Source: Marinifilum sp965230805
GTDB lineage: Bacteria > Bacteroidota > Bacteroidia > Bacteroidales > Marinifilaceae
Direction: 5' to 3'
Length of the DNA: 64,000 nt
NCBI RefSeq assembly: GCF_965230805.1
Contig: NZ_OZ246019.1
Coordinates: 3,410,001-3,474,000, forward strand
Shown in pieces: positions 46,894 through 55,487 of the stretch. Each line of letters opens with the position of its first letter. Positions within the stretch are counted from its first letter, which is position 1. The notes beneath the pieces are model-generated. The model was not told the DNA's origin. It searched no databases and worked only from the letters and a program-made list of their open reading frames with translations. The translations under genes were made by a program, and so were the position numbers.

Positions 46894-47083
46894 ATGAAAC
46901 GAATATGTAAAAATTCATCATTTGTTACAAACAGGTAAATGATGATTTATTATTTGTGAGTTTCGTACAATAAATAAGACTATTAATGCATGAAACGAGC
47001 CATGAGAAAGTTTCTCACACAGGGGAATGACTATTAAGGCGAGTTCCATGTGATAATTGAAAACAAATTTTAGACACATGAAA
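46894..47083 (+). repeat. Recurrent intercistronic element, two copies in operon 3
   Basis: The gap between terminator and thioredoxin-like gene holds two copies. Copy one: ATGAAACGAATATG (46894), ACAAACAGGTAAATGATGA (46928) and GTGAGTTTCGTACAATAA (46956). Copy two: ATGAAACGAGCCATG (46990), CACACAGGGGAATGAC (47016), GCGAGTTCCATGTGATAA (47039) and ATTTTAGACACATG at the gene start. Each opens a short frame; that of copy two reads MKRAMRKFLTQGNDY-stop. The order and spacing of blocks match the copy at 6250. Function unknown. Confidence 0.55.
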
Positions 47084-48256
47084 TATATCATAATCATATC
47101 GCTGACATTTATTTCTCTTCAATTTGCCTGTACTCCCCCAAAATCGAGCGATTCCGAAACTAAGCAAAGCAATTACACAATTAGCGGAAGAATTACAGGA
47201 ATAGAGGGAGAAAAAATGATCTACCTTTATAACAAAGAAGGAAATTATTTTATAGACAGTTGTTTAGTACAAAATGGCAAATTTTCATTAAAAGGTGTAC
47301 AAAACGATCCTGTTACAGCAGTTCTGAAGTTAAGTAAGAAAGGAAGCCGATTATCAGGAAAATCATTCCTTTTTTATCTGGAGAATGCTGATTATCGCTT
47401 AAATACCACTTACCTCGATTTTGAGAAGATTCAACTGGATGGGAATTCAAAAGTGAATAAAGATTTTATCAAATATAGAAATGTGATTGATGAAATTGAG
47501 AAAGAAATGCATTCTCTTTCTTCAGCAATGATGGAATCTGAGATGAGTGGTGAAGTTGATGAAAAGAACACAATACTGTATGAAGCAGCCATGAGTAAGT
47601 ACAGAACTGCGCAGAAGAATTATATACAGGAAAATCCGAATACCTATCCCACGCTTGATATTTTAATTAGTTATAGTGTTATAAATGAGCAATTGAAAAA
47701 ACATGAGCATTTGAGAGATGTAATGCAACCTGATATGAGTGATGATGAATTAAAAGCATCCTACCAAATGTTTTCGGATGACATGAAGAACTCTTCAAAA
47801 GGAAAAGCACTTTATAATAGTTTGTATTTTCCTTATCTAATGCAGGGTGACCAATATGTTGAATTGGAGGATACCTACACTATGGATGGAAAAGGCTTTA
47901 AAATTTCCGATTTGAAAACAGACTATGTATTGCTCGATTTTACCGGCATATATTGTGGAGCTTGCAAGAAATTCAATAAACAAATGAAACCCGAATACGA
48001 TATAGTAAAAGATAAACTTACCATTGTAGCCTTTTATACCGATGCTGATAAAGAAGGGATTATCAAAAGCACCCAAAAAGATGGTATCAAATGGATGGTA
48101 GTATCTGACTTTAAAGGAAAAAACAGCCCCAACATGAAAAGGTACAAGGTAAGTGGCATTCCGGATTTTTACCTTCTGGGTAAAGACAGAAAGATAATAG
48201 AACATAAGGTTGGGGTTAGTGATGAATTTATTAAGTACTTGCTTAGTCTAAACTAA
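47078..48256 (+). CDS. Thioredoxin-like lipoprotein with DUF4369-type N-terminus (operon 3)
   Basis: About 392 residues from the ATG at 47078; an open TTG at 47057 is less likely. A lipobox (SLQFACTPPKSSD) anchors it. A DUF4369-like domain (about 30-130, YTISGRITGIEGEKMIYLYN) and a helical linker precede a thioredoxin fold with active site YCGAC (292-296) in place of WCGPC, and cis-proline segment (VSGIPDFYLLG). The Ala between the cysteines should shift the redox potential relative to CGPC. Its counterpart in operon 2 is the gene at 35659. Confidence 0.87.
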   Translation: MKYIIIISLTFISLQFACTPPKSSDSETKQSNYTISGRITGIEGEKMIYLYNKEGNYFIDSCLVQNGKFSLKGVQNDPVTAVLKLSKKGSRLSGKSFLFYLENADYRLNTTYLDFEKIQLDGNSKVNKDFIKYRNVIDEIEKEMHSLSSAMMESEMSGEVDEKNTILYEAAMSKYRTAQKNYIQENPNTYPTLDILISYSVINEQLKKHEHLRDVMQPDMSDDELKASYQMFSDDMKNSSKGKALYNSLYFPYLMQGDQYVELEDTYTMDGKGFKISDLKTDYVLLDFTGIYCGACKKFNKQMKPEYDIVKDKLTIVAFYTDADKEGIIKSTQKDGIKWMVVSDFKGKNSPNMKRYKVSGIPDFYLLGKDRKIIEHKVGVSDEFIKYLLSLN

Positions 48257-48319
48257 ATAAGATTCATAAGTCGTGCGGTAGTAAAAAATCCATCCAATAC
48301 ATTGAAAATTAAGCTTAAA

Positions 48320-49702
48320 ATGAAGAAACAAATATTATTAGCATTAACCACTATTTTGCTAAGTGCGCAAGCTTTTGCTGCACAGGTAAAAGTAAATGTT
48401 CATGCTAAAGGAGATAAAGGAAAAAGTATTGCTGTTGTAGTAGAGGGGCAGCAGTATGCATTTAAACTAAATGAAGAAAAAAAAGGAAGTGTTACCATTG
48501 ATATAGAAAAACCAACATGGGCCCACTTTTCATATATGGGCGATGCTTTTTGGGTAATGTTGTATCTAAGCCCTGGCAATGATGTTAACATTGATTTGGA
48601 TGTGACGGGTTCGATGACTGGAATGCCTAGAAAGCTTTCTTTTCCGGTAAGCATAGAATGCCGGGATGGTGGATTAACTGATTTTATGGTAAAATACCAG
48701 AGAGAGACTTCACAAACCTTAATGGCACCTTTTAAACCAGAGGTTTTGAGTTTTAGTGGTAAAGATCAAGAAACTCGTTTTGATGATATGCTAAACTTTT
48801 ATAAAGATGAAATCAATAAAACGGGTATTTCGGATGAATATAAAACAGCGGTAAATGGATTTATAAAGTACAATCTGGCAAACGCATATTTAAGTTTTAT
48901 TTTTGAAAAAGTGAGGAATCAATCAGTAAAGCTCGATGATGACTATTATCAAAAATTGGAGTCTTTAATTCAGGAAGTACCAGGCATGATTGGGATGAGA
49001 AATTATCATGACTTCTTAAGATATGCTGTATTGTATAAATACAACAGAGGTGATCTTAAACCCATTGAATACTATACAAAAGCCGCTAAAGAAATGGCTC
49101 AATTTAAAAATCCATCAATTAAATTGCAACCAATGTCTATCTATGTGCAAGAGTGTATTACACGTTTTGGAGCTAAGGGAACTGAGGAGTTACAGAAAAT
49201 ATTTTTAGAGCAAGCCAATGATCCAAGAGCTAATAAATGGGTAGAAAGTCTAGTTGCACAATACTCTGCATTGGACAAAGGGGCTCCTTCGCCAACATTT
49301 AATTACGAGGATGTTAATGGCAAAATGGTGTCTCTTGAGAGCTTAAAAGGAAAGTATGTGTATATCGATATGTGGGCTACCTGGTGCGGACCTTGTAAAG
49401 CAGAAATACCTCATTTGGCAAAACTGGAACACGATTATGTCAATAAAAACATTCACTTTGTAAGTATTTCAAACGATGCGCCTAAGGATAAGGAGAAATG
49501 GAAAACCGTGGTGAAAGAAAAGAACATGGGAGGCATTCAATTATTTGCCAATGGCGATCAGGAATTTGGCCGAGCCTATAAGGTAAAAGGTATCCCGCGT
49601 TTTATTTTAATCGATAAAGAGGGGAATATTGTTGCCTCTGAAGCACCAAGGCCATCAGACCCAAAAACACGCGAGCTGTTTGATTCTTTAGAGGGAATTT
49701 AA
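48320..49702 (+). CDS. TlpA-type thiol-disulfide oxidoreductase (operon 3)
   Basis: 460 residues from the ATG at 48320 (a TTG at 48302 is in frame but gives a worse signal peptide). A signal peptide (LLALTTILLSAQAFAAQ) is followed by a long N-terminal beta-rich and helical region (about 22-315) and a thioredoxin fold with WCGPC at 355-359 (YIDMWATWCGPCKAEIPHLA). A paralogue of the gene at 16465: they share KEKNMGGIQLFANGD and general layout over the whole length. It probably acts in the periplasm with the YCGAC protein encoded just upstream. Confidence 0.9.
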   Translation: MKKQILLALTTILLSAQAFAAQVKVNVHAKGDKGKSIAVVVEGQQYAFKLNEEKKGSVTIDIEKPTWAHFSYMGDAFWVMLYLSPGNDVNIDLDVTGSMTGMPRKLSFPVSIECRDGGLTDFMVKYQRETSQTLMAPFKPEVLSFSGKDQETRFDDMLNFYKDEINKTGISDEYKTAVNGFIKYNLANAYLSFIFEKVRNQSVKLDDDYYQKLESLIQEVPGMIGMRNYHDFLRYAVLYKYNRGDLKPIEYYTKAAKEMAQFKNPSIKLQPMSIYVQECITRFGAKGTEELQKIFLEQANDPRANKWVESLVAQYSALDKGAPSPTFNYEDVNGKMVSLESLKGKYVYIDMWATWCGPCKAEIPHLAKLEHDYVNKNIHFVSISNDAPKDKEKWKTVVKEKNMGGIQLFANGDQEFGRAYKVKGIPRFILIDKEGNIVASEAPRPSDPKTRELFDSLEGI

Positions 49703-49883
49703 TTACTACAGATAATAAAAGTATTTTTTTGCCAAATCACACCTGTTAACTCTCATGAATCAAGTTAATGAGAGGCTCTAAATGGAGAAGCACTAAACTG
49801 CCATAATGGTTTCTCCTTTAGGGCTTGGATTTACCAAATCATTAAAGTTAGATTATGGATTTATAACAAAACAGTTTTGAACA

Positions 49884-50306
49884 ATGAACAGATATAGAAT
49901 TATTGTAATCGTATTAATGGTGATTTTATCGGCATGTACAACAAATAAAGCTATTGTCAAGCATGATGAACTTGCACAATATTCGGATTATCGGTCATTG
50001 GCCAAAGAAAAATATGGGGTCAATGTAGAATTCAATTTTAACTCGGACAGCACTTTTGTACTCTGCCAAAAAGTAATTTCCAGGGATGCCTTAAATCCCA
50101 ATCAAGTCAGAGAATTTTTTGTCTTCGATACCAAGAATAACCGCATCATTTACGAAGATAAAATGGCCAATGCAAAGGTAGCCTGGTACAACAAAACCCA
50201 ATTATTAATTACCAGGCGAAAAGGTTTTATTGAAGATGAGGTGGATACAGGGAAACGATCTTATGTACTTGATCTTTATAGCAAGAATAAAATCATACAA
50301 CCATAA
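49884..50306 (+). CDS. Small lipoprotein of unknown function
   Basis: 140 residues with a clear lipobox (VLMVILSACTTNKAIVKH). The rest (NVEFNFNSDSTFVLCQKVIS; FFVFDTKNNRIIYEDKMANA) looks like a small beta-rich periplasmic or surface domain. No family is recognised. It lies 181 bp after the TlpA gene and 197 bp before the T9SS propeller protein, and may serve either neighbour or neither. Confidence 0.65.
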   Translation: MNRYRIIVIVLMVILSACTTNKAIVKHDELAQYSDYRSLAKEKYGVNVEFNFNSDSTFVLCQKVISRDALNPNQVREFFVFDTKNNRIIYEDKMANAKVAWYNKTQLLITRRKGFIEDEVDTGKRSYVLDLYSKNKIIQP

Positions 50307-50503
50307 ATGGTCTCTGCAAGAAAACTCTTACAATTAGAGAATTCTCCAATCACTCAACAATAAAGGGGAAAGCATTCGCACAGAGTAGGCAGGCGGTTCT
50401 ACCTTTAGGGAGTTAGAGGATATGTTTAGGCAGAAAACAGGGTTTTCCGGCAATCACTTAATAAATCAAAAAAAGGCTAACCAATAAATTATTACTTAAT
50501 CAT

Positions 50504-53500
50504 ATGAAAAGATTTTACTATTTATTAGCCATAGCTATTCTTATGGCTTCCACTTTTGCGATTTACAATAGTCGCCATGCCAATACAGAACCGATTTCGT
50601 CCAAGGCCTTAACACCCGAAGAAATCTGGCAAAAAGAGTATCAAAAGAAAAAGGCAAAAAGAAAGAAAGGCTATTGCAAGTCCGATAAGCCGGATATGTA
50701 TACCAAGTACTTCGAAGCCATTACCACCGAAATTGGCAAGAGCAAGTCGGGTTACCCATTGAATTATAAAACTCTGGAGCTTAAGAAGGCGCTAAATAAC
50801 AGATCCAGATTAAAAAGTGCCAAGACAGCTTATAGCTTTGTTCAGCGTGGCCCTGCTAATGTTGGCGGGCGTACCAGGGCAATTGTGGTTGATCCTGATG
50901 ATCCGAACAAAAACACATGGTATGCAGGAAGTGCAACGGGCGGCATCTGGAAGACTACCGATGCCGGTGATAATTGGACAGATCTATCTGAAGAACTAAG
51001 CAACCTATCGGTTAATGCACTGGCCATGGCCAATTCCAATCATGATATACTGTATGCCGGAACAGGGGAAAGTTTTCCGGGAGGCTCAAGAAATCACGGC
51101 AACGGCATTTGGAAATCAGAGGATAGGGGAGACAGCTGGACACAATTGGCAAACACAGCCAACGATAATAACTTTACCTACATAAATCGTCTGTTTGTAG
51201 ACCCTGCAGATGCCAATATTGTGATTGCTGCTACTGAAAAAGGCATTTTAAAATCGGTAAACGGAGGGCTTGACTGGACAAAGGTTTATATCAGTCAAAA
51301 TGGAGTTGAAGACCTGGCTTCTTATCCATCGGCCCGAGATACCATCTATGCAGGAGAGCATTCAATAGGCATAATTCGTAGCATTGATGGAGGAGACACT
51401 TGGCAATTGTTTTCAAATGGTTTGGATGTGGGTAAAAGACACGAGCTGGCCGTATCGCCTGTAGACAGGAATTGTGTGTTTACCAGTGTCCATTTTACTG
51501 ATGAACGATCGGAAGTTTATTTCTCGAATGACAATGCCAACAACTGGACAAAATTTGACGATGATCAGAATTTTTTGGGAGGACAGGGACGATATGATAA
51601 CATTATCGAAGCCCATCCATTTATCGACAGTGTAGTATTTGTTGGAGGAGTTGATTTATGGAAAGTGACTTTTAATAAAACAGACCCAACCAAGGTTTTT
51701 ATTGGTCAAAAAGAAAATGTATCAGATGCTTACTCTGAGTATGGTGGCTCCAATAACTATGGCCAGTCTTTTGGATTTGGAACTACCAAAATTCCAGGTT
51801 TGCATCCCGATCATCACAATTTGACCATGATCCCTTCGGATGATGGAGAGAACTTCAGAATTGTAAATGGGAATGACGGAGGTGTTGCTGTGTCGGATGA
51901 CAATGGCCTTACTTTTACCCAGAAACCAAACAATTATATCACTACCCAATTTTACGGAGTGGCCAAGCACCCCACTGCCAACGAATATATTGGGGGCATG
52001 CAGGACAATGGCACCTGGCAGTCAAAAAGCAGTGAAGATGCTTCATCGGCCAGTAATTATTACTTTCGTATTGGTGGCGATGGCTTTGAGTGTTTATGGC
52101 ATCCAAATGATCCTAAAAAGATATTGGGAAGTGTTTATTACAATGATATTCGACGTTCGACAGACGGAGGGCAGTCCTGGTCTTCAGTAGAAGGGATTAC
52201 CGAAGAAGACGGGCCTTTTATCACCCGATTATCTTATTCACCTAGGAATCCTGATGTTGTTTTTGCAGTGGGTACCAATGGCGTGTACAAATCTACCGAT
52301 TTTGGAGCCAATTGGTCGATGAAAACGATATCATCATCATTATGGGCACGAGTAGTAACCAGCCAGCATAATGTGGAGGTGTCTTTGGCCAATCCAAACA
52401 TTGTTTGGGCTGGTTCCATGTTGAGCCCATTAGAGATGATTCATGTATCGAAAGATGAGGGAGAGACATTTACAGCGGTTAGCGAATATGCCGATAGAAG
52501 CATGAATGTTTCGATAAGTGGAATCGCCACACATCCAAGTGAAGATTCAACAGCTTATGTTTTGTTTTCTTTAAGTAAATCGCCTAAAATATTAAGAACA
52601 AAAGATCTGGGAGCCACCTGGGAAGACATTTCCGGTTTCGGCACAGGTGAGCAGAGTACCAATGGGTTTCCTGATGTAATCACCCATTGTTTACTGGTAA
52701 TGCCTCATGAACCATCAACCCTTTGGGCAGGTACCGAAATTGGTTTGTTCGAATCGACTGATGATGGCGCATCCTGGCATGCTGTAGATGCTAATTTACC
52801 TCCTGTTTCGGTTTATGATATGCACATCGTAGGCGAACAGGTAGTGATGGCTACCCATGGCAGGGGGATTTGGAGTGTTGATATTCCTGAGATATCCTAT
52901 GTGCCCGTGATTGATGAAGTGGTAGAGGTTCAGGATAAAACAATGGATATTAATATGAATGTAAAGGCTGATTATCAAAAAATAGAAATCTACCTGGATG
53001 GCAATTTACACCAAACGATTGCTTCACCAGAACAAGGGCAGCAGTCTTTATCACTTTCAGTAGATCAGGCAGGAGTGTACAACACTCATATCATTGCCTA
53101 CCTCAACGATAAAGCTTATCAATCAAATACAAAAGAGTTTGAAGTTTTGGACAAAATCCCTTCGGTAAATTCCTTTAAATTGGATGGAGAAACGACTTTG
53201 AATCTTGAAGTTGAAATACCGGTTGCATATGATCAAATGGAGATTTATTTGAACGATGAAATTTACCAAACGGTTGATCATCCCAATACGGGAACAGCGA
53301 ATTATGAGATCAATGTAGATGAATCATCACTTTACAAGACCTATGTTGTTGGATACCTTTTTGATTCGCCATTTCAGTCGAATACAATGGAGTTAAATGT
53401 GATTGTAACCGATGTGGAAACCATTGTAGATAAAACGACTGATTTTAAGTTATATCCTAATCCATGCAGAGATGAATTTAAACTTCAACTCCCCGGCAAT

Positions 53501-53674
53501 ACAAAAGAATTTGGCATTGAAATTTTCGATCTAAATGGAAGAAAGCTCTATCACAAAAAAGCTCAAAACAAAGGAGTAAATACAATTAGAATAGAAACAC
53601 TAAAATCGGGGCTGTATATTGTTCGGGTAACAAGCAATGGAAAAGTGTATTCGAGGAAAATACAGGTATTATAA
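50504..53674 (+). CDS. T9SS-secreted sortilin/BNR-type beta-propeller protein
   Basis: 1056 residues with an N-terminal signal/anchor segment (FYYLLAIAILMASTFAIYNS). Residues about 105-780 carry many BNR/VPS10-like propeller repeats with Asp-box motifs (STDGGQSWSSVEG, STDDGASWHAVD, GGIWKTTDAGDNWTDL). Two Ig-like repeats follow (about 795-980), then a type IX secretion sorting domain (about 985-1056) starting FKLYPNPCRDEFKLQL and ending GLYIVRVTSNGKVYSRKIQV. It should be exported to the cell surface or medium. Such propellers may bind or cleave glycans or proteins; no catalytic residues were identified. It carries its own terminator at 53860. Confidence 0.88.
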   Translation: MKRFYYLLAIAILMASTFAIYNSRHANTEPISSKALTPEEIWQKEYQKKKAKRKKGYCKSDKPDMYTKYFEAITTEIGKSKSGYPLNYKTLELKKALNNRSRLKSAKTAYSFVQRGPANVGGRTRAIVVDPDDPNKNTWYAGSATGGIWKTTDAGDNWTDLSEELSNLSVNALAMANSNHDILYAGTGESFPGGSRNHGNGIWKSEDRGDSWTQLANTANDNNFTYINRLFVDPADANIVIAATEKGILKSVNGGLDWTKVYISQNGVEDLASYPSARDTIYAGEHSIGIIRSIDGGDTWQLFSNGLDVGKRHELAVSPVDRNCVFTSVHFTDERSEVYFSNDNANNWTKFDDDQNFLGGQGRYDNIIEAHPFIDSVVFVGGVDLWKVTFNKTDPTKVFIGQKENVSDAYSEYGGSNNYGQSFGFGTTKIPGLHPDHHNLTMIPSDDGENFRIVNGNDGGVAVSDDNGLTFTQKPNNYITTQFYGVAKHPTANEYIGGMQDNGTWQSKSSEDASSASNYYFRIGGDGFECLWHPNDPKKILGSVYYNDIRRSTDGGQSWSSVEGITEEDGPFITRLSYSPRNPDVVFAVGTNGVYKSTDFGANWSMKTISSSLWARVVTSQHNVEVSLANPNIVWAGSMLSPLEMIHVSKDEGETFTAVSEYADRSMNVSISGIATHPSEDSTAYVLFSLSKSPKILRTKDLGATWEDISGFGTGEQSTNGFPDVITHCLLVMPHEPSTLWAGTEIGLFESTDDGASWHAVDANLPPVSVYDMHIVGEQVVMATHGRGIWSVDIPEISYVPVIDEVVEVQDKTMDINMNVKADYQKIEIYLDGNLHQTIASPEQGQQSLSLSVDQAGVYNTHIIAYLNDKAYQSNTKEFEVLDKIPSVNSFKLDGETTLNLEVEIPVAYDQMEIYLNDEIYQTVDHPNTGTANYEINVDESSLYKTYVVGYLFDSPFQSNTMELNVIVTDVETIVDKTTDFKLYPNPCRDEFKLQLPGNTKEFGIEIFDLNGRKLYHKKAQNKGVNTIRIETLKSGLYIVRVTSNGKVYSRKIQVL

Positions 53675-53859
53675 GTGAAGTAGCAAAAATCCTTAAGACT
53701 TCAATAAAGATATTATTAGGAGATAAAATCCATTAAATTCATTGGAAGGAACGAAGGATTACAAAAAATACGGGATTTATACCAACACAAATGTTCATAA
53801 TTATATTTCACTCAGAATCATTCCGAGAGTTGAAAAGAATTATTTAGTTGGTTGAGTTT

Positions 53860-53889
53860 GGAGCGGCCACATTTGGGAGTGGCTGCTCC
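53860..53889 (+). terminator. Probable terminator of the T9SS propeller gene
   Basis: GGAGCGGCCAC pairs with GTGGCTGCTCC (11 bp with one G-T) around an eight-base loop, followed by ATTATCTTTTTAG. It is about 185 bp after the stop. Confidence 0.65.
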
Positions 53890-53991
53890 ATTATCTTTTT
53901 AGCATCTGTTTTTAAATTTTAAACGATTTAGCTTAGATGGTACTTTCCTTTATTTTTGGGCTTAGGAAAGTATTTCATTTGATTAGTTAGA

Positions 53992-54020
53992 AGCAAGCAG
54001 GTAAGGTGGCTTGCTCCTTT
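53992..54020 (+). terminator. Second copy of the AGCAAGC terminator
   Basis: AGCAAGC pairs with GCTTGCT around CAGGTAAGGTG-like loop sequence, followed by CCTTTTTG. The hairpin, loop and preceding ATTAGTT match the terminator at 36912. It lies over 300 bp from the nearest + strand gene, so it may be a back-up terminator or a dispersed hairpin repeat. Confidence 0.6.
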
Positions 54021-54128
54021 TTGCATGTTGTAATGTGGGGTAGCAATTGAGAGCATAAAATAATCAATTGAGATAGAGAAAATGCCAAGTGGAATATCTA
54101 TCTGATCAATTATTGGCATAAAAAATCG

Positions 54129-54215
54129 AATTGAGATCGTACTTTTTTCAATGGGGATAGTAAAACAATAAATTGAGATTGTACTTTTTTCGATTGAGAT
54201 AGAAAATGAAGTCAG
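54129..54215. repeat. Two 42-bp tandem repeats (AATTGAGAT block)
   Basis: AATTGAGATCGTACTTTTTT at 54129 and AATTGAGATTGTACTTTTTT at 54171 begin two units exactly 42 bp apart. Each unit has an internal half-repeat (CAATGGGGATAG, CGATTGAGATAG). Looser AATTGAGA words extend to 54066 on the left and 54260 on the right. It is non-coding and lies between convergent genes. Confidence 0.65.
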
Positions 54216-54335
54216 GGGACGCATTGGGAAGCCAATTATTGGGTGCTTTTTTCAAATTGAGCTCGAAATTTGACCGAGGGGATGGATAGAAAATCAAATT
54301 GACCCACTTCCCGATTTAAGGGGGGCTGAAAAATT

Positions 54336-54365
54336 CCCCGATGGCGAGTCAAAACTTTATCGGGG
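54336..54365 (-). terminator. Terminator of the minus-strand gene at 54386
   Basis: CCCCGAT pairs with ATCGGGG around a 16-base loop. On the minus strand it is followed by AATTTTTC. It lies about 20 bp past the stop of the hypothetical gene. Confidence 0.7.
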
Positions 54366-54385
54366 TCAGTGTTTATAAAGGTTTT

Positions 54386-55084
54386 CTATCCTTTATAGTT
54401 AAATGCATACTTTTCTTTACGATCTTCGTTCTTCCAAAAAACGTAACGACCATATTCGCGAATTGTGCTCATATGGTTTGTAAGCAAAGTATAAGCTCTA
54501 TCACGTAAAAGCTTACTCTCACTTCGTTCATCTTTGTCGCCATTGGCTGTTGCCAACAGTTCCGACATTGAACGAGAAGTGGTCATCGCTTTTCCGTTTA
54601 AACTTACATCGTAGTTTACTTTTGCCAACGGTTCAGGATACTTTTCACCCAAAATGGCTAACTCAACCAAATCCTGAATCATATCGGCATGACTGCTACC
54701 TTCTTTAATTCGGGCAACTTTTGGTTTTACCTCCTTCTCGTTGCGGAATGCGAAACTAAAATGATGAAGAATTTCATCTCTTAGTTCGTAAGCTTCGGGC
54801 GATTTAGCCAGCCATTCTTTTTGAGCCTCCTGTTGAGCGCGATATTCGCTCATCCAGTTGGCCTGGCAAAATCTTAAAGCTGCCGAAAGTGTTGGAAGTT
54901 CATCTATAATTGTACCGTCCAAACCTGCATTAACAAGAGCATCTTTGTCCTCGCTTGCTTCTTTAGCCAATGTTTCGGCCATTGCTGTGCAATCATCAAT
55001 TGGTTGATTTGGAAATTTAATTTCGGCTTCGGATACGGCCAAAATTCTTTCTTTCCATGTATCAAAATCAGCTTGATATTCCAT
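54386..55084 (-). CDS. Conserved-looking hypothetical cytoplasmic protein
   Basis: 232 residues, soluble, highly charged and mostly helical, with no signal peptide or membrane segment. No family was recognised. Landmarks are TLSAALRFCQANWMSEYRAQ in the middle and REYGRYVFWKNEDRKEKYAF at the C-terminus, which looks like a helical tail. It is the only clearly intact minus-strand gene apart from the HU-Ig copy. It has its own terminator and a structured leader at 55119-55180. Codon use looks normal, and start and stop are well placed, so it is likely real. Confidence 0.75.
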   Translation of the reverse strand: MEYQADFDTWKERILAVSEAEIKFPNQPIDDCTAMAETLAKEASEDKDALVNAGLDGTIIDELPTLSAALRFCQANWMSEYRAQQEAQKEWLAKSPEAYELRDEILHHFSFAFRNEKEVKPKVARIKEGSSHADMIQDLVELAILGEKYPEPLAKVNYDVSLNGKAMTTSRSMSELLATANGDKDERSESKLLRDRAYTLLTNHMSTIREYGRYVFWKNEDRKEKYAFNYKG

Positions 55085-55118
55085 GATATTAAATTTTTAG
55101 ATTATTTTTGGAAAAACT

Positions 55119-55180
55119 CCACCGGCCTCCTCTTCCAAGTGTGCTCGCCAAAGTCTACAGGGTTGATGATCAGCCGGTGG
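55119..55180 (-). promoter_or_regulatory. GC-rich stem-loop in the leader of the 54386 gene
   Basis: CCACCGGC and GCCGGTGG form a perfect 8-bp stem enclosing 46 bases, far more GC-rich than its surroundings. Read on the minus strand, the stem is followed by AGTTTTTCC, then 30 bases of AT-rich sequence and the gene start. It could be an attenuator or structured 5' leader. The rest of the gap, 55181-55487, shows no gene. Confidence 0.5.
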
Positions 55181-55487
55181 TTTTCCCTTCTTCAAGAAAA
55201 GAGAAAGAAACTCCCCCTCAAAACCTCAAAGAGAAGACGAAGTTAAAAAAATGTTAATAAAAAACTACCTGTCAAATGTGTCAAGTTTTCTAAATTCAGT
55301 TTATCCAGATGTGATATAGGTGTTTAGATATTTGAGGGCGAGCTTGAGATTTGCTGTTTAGGTATAAATGTTTAAAATAATATCATCTGATTCCTATTTG
55401 CACTTTGGTGTAGTGTAATTATCTTTTACTAAGATTCTTTTATTATTACTATAATTGTAGAATAATTAGATTAATGTATTCTACTCA

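Larger units (their letters stand above)
53890..54385. other. Gene-free spacer between convergent genes
   Basis: No gene is supported. The spacer holds a 9-bp hairpin TACTTTCCT/AGGAAAGTA (53941-53972), a second copy of the AGCAAGC terminator (53992), the AATTGAGAT repeat block (about 54060-54270) and the minus-strand terminator at 54336. A 98-codon minus frame over the repeats is low-complexity and is not believed. Confidence 0.5.

Noticed and set aside
50504..53674. Calling the T9SS propeller protein a sialidase or other glycosidase
   Set aside because: Asp-box repeats are present but no catalytic arginine triad or other active-site pattern was recognised.
53928..54224. A 98-codon minus-strand protein with SISIEK repeats
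   Set aside because: It is a translation of the AATTGAGAT repeat block, low-complexity, with no start signal or family.
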